A DNA stretch of 64,000 nucleotides from Actinoplanes campanulatus (GTDB taxonomy: Bacteria > Actinomycetota > Actinomycetes > Mycobacteriales > Micromonosporaceae). Both the position numbers and the translations under genes were made by a program. This document shows, one piece after another, positions 27,648-35,625 of this stretch (its first letter is position 1; each line of letters opens with the position of its first letter). A model generated the notes under the pieces. The model saw only the letters and a program-made list of their open reading frames with translations, made no database searches and was not told where the DNA came from. Where the stretch lies: positions 1-64,000 of the forward strand of contig NZ_BMPW01000015.1 in NCBI RefSeq assembly GCF_014647795.1, in the 5' to 3' direction.

Positions 27648-28148
27648 CGGCGCGCATCCGGCTTCACCCAGGCCGACCTCGCCGCACGTATCGGGATGTC
27701 GGTTCAATGGGTATCCGCCGTCGGACAGGGCCGAATGCACGCCGAACGGCTGACGGACCTCGTGAACATCAGCAACGTGCTGGGCTGCAGAATTGACGAC
27801 CTGATCGGGCGGCCCCTCGACTCCTTGACGTCGGGCAGCCTGCGGGCGCCCCAGGCGGAGGCCATCGCGGCGGTCCGTGCGGTCATCATGAGAGCCGCCG
27901 TTCCCGGTCCAGAGCCGCGCGAGATTCCTTCGCTGGATGCGATAAGAGACCGCGTTGCCGACGCGTGGTCCCTCTGGCACGGCTCGCCCGTTGCGCACTC
28001 GACGCTAGGCCGGCTGCTTCCGGCCCTGCTCGACGACGCCATCGCGGCACACCGCAATGCCGACGATCGCCGCCAAGCTGCCCGGCCGCTGGCCTGGGCA
28101 TACCAGATCACGCGGCAGTGGCTGCATCACATTCCCGACGGCGACCTG
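27648..28148 (+). pseudogene. XRE-family regulator fragment
   Basis: From GFTQADLAARIGMSVQWVSAVGQGRM through LVNISNVLGCRIDDLIGRP the frame is a lambda-repressor-like helix-turn-helix, followed by the helical domain common in actinomycete XRE regulators (VADAWSLWHGSP, LGRLLPALLDDAIAAHR, AWAYQITRQWLHHI). The first helix is cut off at about 27645 and the C-terminus ends near 28148, where an IS3-type transposase fragment starts in another frame. It has no start codon of its own. Confidence 0.7.
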
Positions 28149-28312
28149 GCGAGGTGCTCGCTGACGCCGGGTGCTTCACCACCCGGGCGCAGGCCAGGAC
28201 CGCGATCGCCGCTTTCATCGATGAGTACGACCACGACCGGAGGCACTCGACGGCGGGCCGGCTGTCGCCGACGGCCTACGAGGCCCGCGCCCGCGCAGAG
28301 CAGACAGCATGA
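28143..28312 (+). pseudogene. IS3-type transposase, C-terminal fragment
   Basis: The last ~55 residues of an rve-type integrase catalytic domain: ARTAIAAFIDEYDHDRRHS, GRLSPTAYEARA, then a stop. Everything upstream, including the DDE residues, is missing and replaced by the XRE fragment. Confidence 0.7.
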
Positions 28313-28690
28313 GATCAAGACGGGATGCGGCGGCTGCGCCGCCACTGATCTCCGACCCAACAAGATCCAGGAACTCAAGATCGAAGTCTCTACGGTTTCA
28401 GGGGATTGCCACGTCGCCTGCGCCAACCGACGCGCCGACCGCCGTTCACCGACCTCATCACGGCTGCGACCAGCAGCTACTCGAACATGCAATGACCCTG
28501 CATCCCCCGACTACGAGTTGATCCCGCAGCCGTTATCCCCCGCACACCCGTCACGAGGCTCAACATCCGGCGGAAACATCCAAAAGCCACCCCGCACGAA
28601 CTACTTGACCGGCCCCGCCCTTTCATGGATGACCTGCAGATCAGGTTGGAAGGCTCAGTGATCGCATCTTCACGCAGGTCAGCATCTCGG
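28313..28690. other. Intergenic region without recognisable gene
   Basis: Frames in this 378-base stretch have no recognisable domains and implausible composition. It probably holds the 3' end of the signalling operon read from the right and debris from the IS fragment on the left. Confidence 0.45.
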
Positions 28691-29002
28691 CTATTGCGGT
28701 TCGAAGTAGATATGCATCTCGAAGATCGGCTGACCTGGGTAGCGCTGATGAGAAACGCGCCTCCACAGCAATGCCTGGATTTCAACGGAGCCATCATTCT
28801 TGGCAATCCATTGTGCTGCCCGGTTGAATACTTCGGCCTCGCTGTCACCGTCAATACATACGGCCGCCACACTGTCGTCCCGACTTTCTTTCCACACAGG
28901 TATGCACTCCAATTCGCATGCTCGGTGCCGCGGTGTGCCGTACAATCTTGAAAATCTCACAAGAGTCGATGCAACCGCACTATCGATACATCCAGCAATC
29001 AC
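28691..29002 (-). CDS. Small unknown protein at the end of the cyclase operon
   Basis: A 103-residue soluble protein with alternating hydrophobic pattern (VAAVCIDGDSEAEVF, IQALLWRRV, FEMHIYFEPQ). I do not recognise it. The start is uncertain: a GTG at 29002 gives the longest form. It follows the membrane effector by about 65 bases on the same strand and has the same moderate GC content, so it may be the last gene of the operon or an independent accessory. Confidence 0.45.
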   Translation of the reverse strand: MIAGCIDSAVASTLVRFSRLYGTPRHRACELECIPVWKESRDDSVAAVCIDGDSEAEVFNRAAQWIAKNDGSVEIQALLWRRVSHQRYPGQPIFEMHIYFEPQ

Positions 29003-29068
29003 CCGCTCGAATGAATCGACCTGTTTAAGACGATGCGCACAGCAGGAACCGAGCTAGGCGTTGCCACC

Positions 29069-29581
29069 TCAGAACAGAACCGCAGGCGCCAAAATGGTAA
29101 TACCCGCCACCAGGAGACGGATCGACCACTTCATTCGGGCGAACCTGCGGTTTGCGATGAGGTTCGCCGCCCAGATCTGCGAGGCGACTGCTCTCTCGGC
29201 CGTCTCGCAGATCAGCCGCCAACGCGAGCCAGGCGTTGACGAAGCGCTCGCGATCGCCACCGAAGCGCCGGTCCACCTCGCGGTAGTGGTGCAAGGATTC
29301 GGTTGTGCTTTCCTGCTGGCGCGGTACGAGGGTGTATAGAGCCAAGAGAGCGCTAAGTCCTACAGCGGGCACAGCAGCGATGACGAGCCCATGTGCCCAA
29401 ACCGAAGCGCTCGGACCCCAGAGACTGCGCGCGGTCCACAGCTGGCTTTCCAGAACACCGGCGGCTAAGCAGCCGCCGCCTTCACGTCGGCGAATCGAAT
29501 CACTTCTTTGGCTTGTTGCAGCGCAGCCCATCCAGCCTGACTCGCCCGATCCTGGTTTGCATCGTCGTCATTCGGAATCAT
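29069..29581 (-). pseudogene. Pycsar-type transmembrane effector with two frameshifts
   Basis: Read across three frame segments the locus encodes a PycTM-like protein. The ATG at 29581 (GGAGGA seven bases upstream) starts a helix with AKEVIRFADVKAAA, the FADxKA signature of the family. One base out of frame follow a transmembrane segment (GLVIAAVPAVGLSALLALYTLVP) and a helical linker to about 29200. The original frame then resumes with AVASQIWAANLIANRRFARM and a last hydrophobic helix (SIRLLVAGITILAPAVLF). The first break lies at 29466-29475 (reading into TAG without it), the second near 29200; they restore frame between them. Intact homologues form membrane pores on binding a cyclic nucleotide. 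Family membership is inferred from architecture and short motifs. Confidence 0.65.
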
Positions 29582-29583
29582 GC

Positions 29584-29979
29584 CTATTCCTCCAGGTGCC
29601 GCTCGTTTGCGAGGGGGTCCAACTGATCCGCGAGATCGCTTCGCCCGAAACTTCGGAAGACCACACCCAACTGGCGGACGAGATGAGCAAGTTCGTCGTC
29701 GCTCAGACCACGGAGAAAGTCACGTATTAGCTCCGCGAGTGCATGATTCGCGGGCGGGACGATTCGTTCCGCTGGCCGCAGTTCGCCAGCGATATCGGCG
29801 AAAGCGGTGCTGCTCAATACCTGCAGATCGCCAGGGTGCCGGGTGTGCCAATACATGCGGGCAATGTCGGGCTTCGTGAAAATGTCGTCGCGCAGGTACT
29901 CGAGGTATCGCAGCTCCCGCCGACGGCTTTCCCGTTCCGCATTCTCTAAACGGCGCGTGCGGATGAGCCGTCCCCACAT
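29584..29979 (-). CDS. Unknown basic helical protein in the cyclase operon
   Basis: A 131-residue soluble protein rich in charged helices (LENAERESRRRELRYLEYLRDD, ELIRDFLRGLSDDELAHLVRQLG). No known domain is recognised. It starts 5 bases after the NTPase stop and ends 2 bases before the effector start, so it is certainly part of the same transcript. A partner or regulator of the membrane effector is possible. Confidence 0.7.
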   Translation of the reverse strand: MWGRLIRTRRLENAERESRRRELRYLEYLRDDIFTKPDIARMYWHTRHPGDLQVLSSTAFADIAGELRPAERIVPPANHALAELIRDFLRGLSDDELAHLVRQLGVVFRSFGRSDLADQLDPLANERHLEE

Positions 29980-29984
29980 CCCGG

Positions 29985-31961
29985 TTAACCTTGGCCAACG
30001 GGGTCGACGTGCGCGAGCGCCTCAGCGATGTGGTCACGGAGGTCACGGCGATCGGGGTGGGCCACGTCTTCCGCACCGGGCTGCCACGTGAACAGCATGC
30101 GCTGGAGGCGAACAATCCGCCTACTGCCGCCCGACGAGTACCGGACGACGTCAACGAAGAATCGGACGGCCAGCTCCCGGTCGGCGGGCGACCCTAGCGC
30201 GTTCGTGAGGGTGGATGAGCCGAACTCGTCGGCAGGGACAACCATCGACGGATCCGTCAGTGCCTCACCGAAGGCTCGCACGAGATCGCGGAGCGTCCCG
30301 TCATGTTCTGCCGCGACAGCAAGAGGGTGCACCTCACTAGCGGCGAGCTTACTCGCAATTCCCCAGGCAGTGCCGAGCCGACTCGACTCCCCCATCCAGG
30401 TCGTTACCGCCCGGATAATGCGGTGCCGCAACTGTGGGCGCTTCCATAGCATCACCACTGCGGTGATAACCTCTTCTCGTACCGCGCTATCGCGTCGGCC
30501 CGCAAGATGGCCCAACCTGGTAAAGGAAATACGCGGGTAAGATTCGGCCATATCCCCCGCGCAGACTCTGGCGATCACCCGTTGCAACTTCACGTCGGTC
30601 GAGTCTGTGGACGCCCAGTCATACAGTTGAGCTCGCACCTGCTGGCCTACCTCTTCACTGACGGCGGCTGCTGTAAGCGCCCGAAGAACCACGTCATGTA
30701 GGTTTTCCTCGTCGGCCCAGCGCTTCAGCTCGTACAACGGCGCCACGTCGAAGTGCCTCAGCACGATCTTGACCATCATCTCGGCAATCTGATTTCCGAG
30801 ATCCTGGGCCTCCTGTCGGCCGCGGCCCAGGGGCAGCCCTACGGCCCACTTCCATAGCCCTGCCCGGAAACGGGTTTCCCTGTCGCCGTACAGGAAAGAC
30901 AGTGTGGCTTCGGCGTAGCCCGGCTTACGGAATCGCAGTAGGCCATCCTGTATGTCGGCGTCGATGGCCTCCTTCAAAGCGTGCAGTCCTGCCGCTGCAA
31001 ATCCTTCCGCACGGTAACTGGGCAGTCCGCTCACATTGTTCCCCAGTTCGTCGAGCACGTCGAGGATCTGGTGCGCGGGTCGGCCTTCTAACATGGCCGC
31101 CGCTGTTAGGAAGAGGCGTTCGCGCAGTCCGTGCTGCTTGTCGTCAAACCAGCGACTGAGAACTTCGCGCCACCCTCGGTAGGCGCCCAAGGTGTCAGTT
31201 ACCAACTGATCGAGGCTGATGTCTTCGTCTGTCCCGGCGGCGTCTTCAAGAATCCGTGCAAAATGGGCCGCATCGGCGACTGAGGCGCGGTCTAACAGGT
31301 CGGCTACCGGTGTGTGGGCCAGCACGGCATCCACGTCGACTGCCTTCGCGAAGGAATGGTGCCGCAGCACTTCCACTCCAGATGGAGGGATAGCTTCGAG
31401 GACGTGCGGACCACCGAAGCCGCCGGCGGCCCGCCAGACGTCCGGACTGGCAGTGACGAGCAAGTGAGCGTCCAGGTCCGACAGCAACGCAGCGTGGCCC
31501 CGGATTTCCTCGGCGACATGCGGTCCGACGAGGCCGGGCTGGCGAGGCAGGCGAAGCAGATAGACAACGCCCTGCTCGGCCGGGAGGTCAGTACCCGCGA
31601 ATTGCCCGGACTGCTCATCGTCGATGCGAATCCGCTCAAGTCGACGACCCTGCTCGCTGAACTCCTTTAATAGCGCCTCGGCTGCCGTGCCCAAACCCGA
31701 TCCATACTCGCCCACAACGACGACAAAGGGTGACGTGGCGAGCAGGGCTGCAGCACCAGCGCGGTCCAGTTCCGGCCCTGTGGATATCCGGTAAGTGCGG
31801 GGCGCGAAACGCTTGAGCACCTCCTCAATTCGGCCACGGTCAAGCCGCTGCGCAACGATGAGCCGGCTCAGGAGGCGGGTCTCGTGCCGGTGCGTGTGCA
31901 TACCGCCGTAATTGACGCCCGCGTACTGCCCGTAGTTTCTGAGCTCGGTCGTCTCGCTCAT
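29985..31961 (-). CDS. Large NTPase-like protein with degenerate P-loop
   Basis: A 658-residue cytoplasmic protein. The N-terminus carries NYGQYAGVNYGGMHTHRH (residues 9-26), a motif shared with the C-terminus of the cyclase encoded just upstream. An ATPase-like core follows (~75-300): VVVVGEYGSGLGTAAEALL occupies the P-loop position but lacks the usual lysine, and LLVTASPDVWRAAGG may be the sensor region. The remainder is helical, HEAT/armadillo-like. The architecture resembles STAND-type signalling ATPases, but the family is not recognised with certainty. The start overlaps the cyclase stop by 4 bases. It may sense a trigger and engage the cyclase through the shared motif. Confidence 0.65.
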   Translation of the reverse strand: MSETTELRNYGQYAGVNYGGMHTHRHETRLLSRLIVAQRLDRGRIEEVLKRFAPRTYRISTGPELDRAGAAALLATSPFVVVVGEYGSGLGTAAEALLKEFSEQGRRLERIRIDDEQSGQFAGTDLPAEQGVVYLLRLPRQPGLVGPHVAEEIRGHAALLSDLDAHLLVTASPDVWRAAGGFGGPHVLEAIPPSGVEVLRHHSFAKAVDVDAVLAHTPVADLLDRASVADAAHFARILEDAAGTDEDISLDQLVTDTLGAYRGWREVLSRWFDDKQHGLRERLFLTAAAMLEGRPAHQILDVLDELGNNVSGLPSYRAEGFAAAGLHALKEAIDADIQDGLLRFRKPGYAEATLSFLYGDRETRFRAGLWKWAVGLPLGRGRQEAQDLGNQIAEMMVKIVLRHFDVAPLYELKRWADEENLHDVVLRALTAAAVSEEVGQQVRAQLYDWASTDSTDVKLQRVIARVCAGDMAESYPRISFTRLGHLAGRRDSAVREEVITAVVMLWKRPQLRHRIIRAVTTWMGESSRLGTAWGIASKLAASEVHPLAVAAEHDGTLRDLVRAFGEALTDPSMVVPADEFGSSTLTNALGSPADRELAVRFFVDVVRYSSGGSRRIVRLQRMLFTWQPGAEDVAHPDRRDLRDHIAEALAHVDPVGQG

Positions 31962-32737
31962 CCCGTTGCCCCTTCACCCTGGTGCATGCCACCGTGGTTG
32001 ATCTGGGCTACCTGTCCGTAGTTGGTGCTCAGGAACGGCGAGGATGGAATCGTGGCCGTATGGTTCGCCGGATCGGCGGTTTTGGTGGGGTCGCTCTCAA
32101 ATGGGCGGCCTGGCTGGGCTGGCAGGTGGAGCCAGGCGGGCTGGTCGAAACTCTTGCCTGCAACCCGGGCCGTCACGGGGACGAAGTTGTCAGGATGCAG
32201 GCCCGCGTATCGTCCGCGGACCACATCGTCGTAAACTCGCTCTGAGATGATCATTGCGACGAGGGCGATCTCTGGGCTGACGTCCCGCAGCGCTTCCTTT
32301 ATGACGTCCGCGTCGAGCAACCGATGGGTGTCGTTGCGGGCCGCTCCGTTACCCGTGCTCGACGGCGCTGCCGAATCGACCGGTAAGGGCCCCACGTGCA
32401 GGCTGACGCGCAGGCGTAGCGCTACCTCGCCGGGATGTTCGTTGCGGCGCTGCGCGAGCCGATCCTGGAGCAGCACCGGGAACGGGTCGATAAGGAACGG
32501 CAGGATGCGCGTTGGCAGACCGACGGCGAACCCGTCGCCTGTGTCCCCGAAAAAGAAGGGCTCAACCCAATCTGCCTCAAGGCCGGCATCGCGCATTGCG
32601 CTACCGACGACCGACTTGATGGCGACTGAGGTGTCCTCATGGGCGCTGGCGGGGAGCTTGGTGAAATCCTTGGCGTCAACGGCAAGGATCGCCCGATAGG
32701 GCGGCAGCGGGCGGGATGGAGTACGGCTGATCGTCAT
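31958..32737 (-). CDS. Class III nucleotidyl cyclase homologue
   Basis: A 259-residue protein with one cyclase homology domain. AILAVDAKDFT (~residues 17-27) and FFGDTGDGFAV (~66-76) hold the two metal-binding aspartates of class III cyclases; LRVSLHVGPL corresponds to the central strand and NDTHRLLDADVIKEAL to the transition-state helix region. A low-complexity linker leads to the C-terminal NYGQVAQINHGGMH motif. The product cannot be told from sequence: cAMP, cGMP, or the cUMP/cCMP of Pycsar systems. A GAGAGG precedes the ATG at 32737, preferred over a longer form to 32800. It overlaps the NTPase by 4 bases and lies downstream of a cyclic-nucleotide-type regulator. Confidence 0.75.
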   Translation of the reverse strand: MTISRTPSRPLPPYRAILAVDAKDFTKLPASAHEDTSVAIKSVVGSAMRDAGLEADWVEPFFFGDTGDGFAVGLPTRILPFLIDPFPVLLQDRLAQRRNEHPGEVALRLRVSLHVGPLPVDSAAPSSTGNGAARNDTHRLLDADVIKEALRDVSPEIALVAMIISERVYDDVVRGRYAGLHPDNFVPVTARVAGKSFDQPAWLHLPAQPGRPFESDPTKTADPANHTATIPSSPFLSTNYGQVAQINHGGMHQGEGATG

Positions 32738-32840
32738 TGACTTTGGCCTCTCCGATGGTGGACTGGCTGACCAGGTCATCGTGCCGGGCACCGAACCCAC
32801 GCTCTGCCCACTATTGGGCGCTCAATAGGTGATGGGGCTA

Positions 32841-33515
32841 TCACCCGTTCGCCCGACGGCGCAGACCTTCAGCCTCCAGGATGGTGATACGCCGCCGACC
32901 GGTATCGATGAAACGCTCAGCCCTCAACACGCCTAGGGCAAGAACTACTGCGTTACGCGATGCCCCCACGAACTCTGCGAGATCCTGCTGCGGCAGGAAG
33001 ATGGTCGTGCGCCCGCGCTCGATCGCTGCGGCGTCGTGCAGGCGGACGAGTGCCCGAGCCACCCGATCGAGAACCGGTAGGACAGCTAGCTCGGTCCGCT
33101 GGCTGTCGGACTCCCGCAGCCGCCTGAACGTATAGCGAGCGAAGCCGGTGGCCACTTCTCGCCGTTCCAGGAAGAGTCGAAAATCCGGCCCACGTAGCAG
33201 GCGGCAGGTCAGAGCGGTGAGTGCGGACACCGATGCAGATCGCTGGCCGCCATCGACAGCCGCGATGTCACCGATCAGGTCGCCCGCAGATCGGACGGTC
33301 AAGACCGTTCTACCTCCCACAGCCTCGCTTCGGACCACCTTTACGGCCCCGGCCAGCAAGACGTAGACATAGTCACCGCTATCACCCTGACGACACAGCA
33401 GGTCGCCAGGACGGAAAGCCCGCCGGACGCCGGACGTCGCAAGGTCTACCCAGTCGGCCGCCGAGATGAAGGCGCGAAATCCGTGAGCAACTTCTCGCTC
33501 TGCATCAGACACCAC
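32841..33515 (-). CDS. Crp/Fnr-family transcriptional regulator
   Basis: A 224-residue regulator: an N-terminal cyclic-nucleotide-binding beta-roll (FRPGDLLCRQGDSGDYVYVLLAGAVKVV, DLIGDIAAVDGGQRSASVSAL), a dimerisation helix (LPVLDRVARALVRLHDA) and a C-terminal winged helix (LPQQDLAEFVGASRNAVVLALGVL). It lacks the FNR cysteine cluster. The phosphate-binding cassette GDIAAVDGGQRSASV has the Gly, acidic/neutral and Arg-Ser pattern compatible with cyclic-nucleotide binding. It is first in the operon, so it may report the messenger made by the cyclase downstream and control this operon. It starts with GTG in a moderately AT-rich leader. Confidence 0.85.
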   Translation of the reverse strand: MVSDAEREVAHGFRAFISAADWVDLATSGVRRAFRPGDLLCRQGDSGDYVYVLLAGAVKVVRSEAVGGRTVLTVRSAGDLIGDIAAVDGGQRSASVSALTALTCRLLRGPDFRLFLERREVATGFARYTFRRLRESDSQRTELAVLPVLDRVARALVRLHDAAAIERGRTTIFLPQQDLAEFVGASRNAVVLALGVLRAERFIDTGRRRITILEAEGLRRRANG

Positions 33516-33873
33516 AGGGTAAAACTTATAATGATCGATTCCTTATGCCGAGTATCTCTTCGGTTGTCCCGTCACAGTTGACGCTTGAGACTCGCGATCT
33601 ACCCGGCACATGACATGATCATCGTTCGACTTTCTTGATCACGTATTGTTGCGGCAGCGCGAGGCCTGGGCGCCGGGATTGGTCCGGACGCGATTGCCGA
33701 TCGTGGAACTGCGACATGAGATCGTCGTGGCCAGGCGTGCGGGTGCCGAAAACCTCATCCGCCCTGGTCACAGCCATCTCGAAAGCCGACGAGTGTAGGC
33801 AGGACTCGGGTTGGTTTCAGCGACCGGACCTCGGCGATATTCGATGCGGAGCGCTCCGCGAGGATGATCGGTT
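33516..33873. other. Promoter region of the Crp operon and left flank of an IS
   Basis: The first ~100 bases are AT-rich; on the minus strand a CATTATAAG element lies about 20 bases before the Crp start codon and could be a -10 box. The remainder up to the transposase start has no recognised gene; a short frame around 33645-33740 reads REAWAPGLVRTRLPIVELRH, not identified. Confidence 0.4.
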
Positions 33874-34973
33874 GTGTTGCTGCGACTGGCGTACCTCGGT
33901 GTGACCAACACCCTGGCTCTGCTGCGGCTGTTGCCGATGAGCGACCGTGACAAGGATGCCGAGATCCTCGCGTTGCGACACCAGATCACGGTGCTCGAAC
34001 GGCAGCTTCATGGCGACCGGGTCCGGTTCACCCGGATCGACCGGGTCTGGCTGGCGGCTCTGCTGCACCCGCTGCCACGAGCTGTGCTGCACCAGTTGCG
34101 GCTGGTGGTGCGCCCGGAGACCGTGCTGCGCTGGCATCGTGATCTGATCGCCCGCCGGCATGCCAGGAGTTCCCGGACTCGCCGGTCGGTCGGGCGGCCA
34201 CGAACGGTCCGGTCGATCCGGACGCTGGTGCTGCGTCTGGCGTCGGAGAACACCGCCTGGGGCTACCGGCGCATCCACGGCGAACTGCTCGTCCTCGGCG
34301 TGAAGGTCGCCGCCTCCACCGTCTGGGAGATCCTCAAAGACGCCGGCATCGACCCGGCACCCGAGCGTACGAGCATTACGTGGGCGACATTCCTGCGTTC
34401 CCAAGCCCAAGGTCTCATCGCGGCCGACTTCTTCGACACCGTGACGCTGACCGGCGCCCGCCTCTACATGCTGGCCGTAATCGAGCACGCCACCCGCAGG
34501 GTCCGGATTCTCGGCGTCACGCCCCATCCGACCGCCGCCTGGGTCGCGCAGGCTGCCCGGAACCTGGCCATGGACCTCGAAGACACCGACTGCCAGGTGA
34601 AGTATCTGATCCGCGATCGTGACGGCAAGTACCCGGCCCTGTTCGACACGATCCTCGCCGACGCCGGCATCGAGGTCGTGCTCAGCGGCGTCCGCATACC
34701 TCGGATGAACCGATCATGGAACGGTGGATCCAGTCCTGCCGCCATGAACTGCTCGACCGGACTCTGATCTTCAACCAGGCCCATCTGCTGTACGCCCTGC
34801 GCGAGTACGAACAGCACCACAACGAACATCGGCCGCACCGAGGCATCGCGAACGCACGACCCCTGCGAGCATTACCCGACCCGACTACCGAACCAGCAGC
34901 GCTCGCACGGCTCCGCATCCATCGACACGACCAACTCGACGGACTCATCCACGAATACGAACATGCCGCTTGA
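33874..34973 (+). pseudogene. rve-type (IS3/IS481-like) transposase with frameshift
   Basis: An integrase-core transposase. The N-terminal helix-turn-helix part (DAEILALRHQITVLERQL) is followed by the catalytic domain with Asp in IAADFFDTV and Asp in YLIRDRDGKY. At about 34708 (RMNRSW) the frame is lost; the correct continuation with the catalytic glutamate (MERWIQSCRHELLDR) and the tail YALREYEQHHNEHRPHRG runs in another frame to 34973. A one-frame indel therefore separates catalytic Asp and Glu, so the element is probably dead. No clear terminal inverted repeats were found by eye. Confidence 0.8.
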
Positions 34974-35064
34974 CCAGCACGGATGTCATTAGCGGCACCC
35001 GCAGGGCCGGAGGACCTTGGTCGCCGACCGCGGCTCGTGGGATTCATGTCACCTTGCCTCGACG

Positions 35065-35082
35065 GATACCCCCGGGGGTATC
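35065..35082. promoter_or_regulatory. CsoR/CstR-type operator upstream of cstR
   Basis: A perfect 18-bp palindrome GATACCCCCGGGGGTATC, the standard TACCCC...GGGGTA site of CsoR-family repressors, about 170 bases before the cstR-like gene. It should mediate autoregulation. Confidence 0.8.
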
Positions 35083-35237
35083 TTGAAAGTGTCGCCGGCC
35101 GCCAGTCAGGCCGTTCCGTGCGCGTCGGCGGGCCGGGGCAGGCGACAGCGGCGCGCGAGTGGATCGATTCGCGCCGCCAGTGCGGATCGACGTGGCCGAG
35201 TCCGGGCTTGCCGGTACTGCCTGGGGTAGCTTTCTGA

Positions 35238-35522
<285 letters not shown>

Positions 35523-35589
35523 TTGATCCGCCCTCGCCGCCCGCATAGGCGGCGAGGCGGTAAGACCTTGGCCGCATTGCGCTTCTCAT

Positions 35590-35605
35590 ATACCCCCAGG
35601 GGTAT
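35590..35605. promoter_or_regulatory. CsoR/CstR-type operator upstream of the persulfide dioxygenase gene
   Basis: ATACCCCCAGGGGTAT, a near-perfect palindrome of the same type as the site at 35065-35082, 21 bases before the GTG start of the dioxygenase-rhodanese gene. Binding here would block its transcription. Confidence 0.8.
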
Positions 35606-35625
35606 CTACTGAATGGAGTTCAAAC

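Noticed and set aside
26691-28661. A 656-codon plus-strand frame
   Set aside because: Only its central part (27648-28148) is protein-like; the first 950 bases are antisense to the serine recombinase and the end is out of frame with the IS3 fragment.
28477-28872. Minus-strand frame of 131 codons
   Set aside because: It overlaps the better supported small gene at 28691-29002 in another frame and has no recognisable features.
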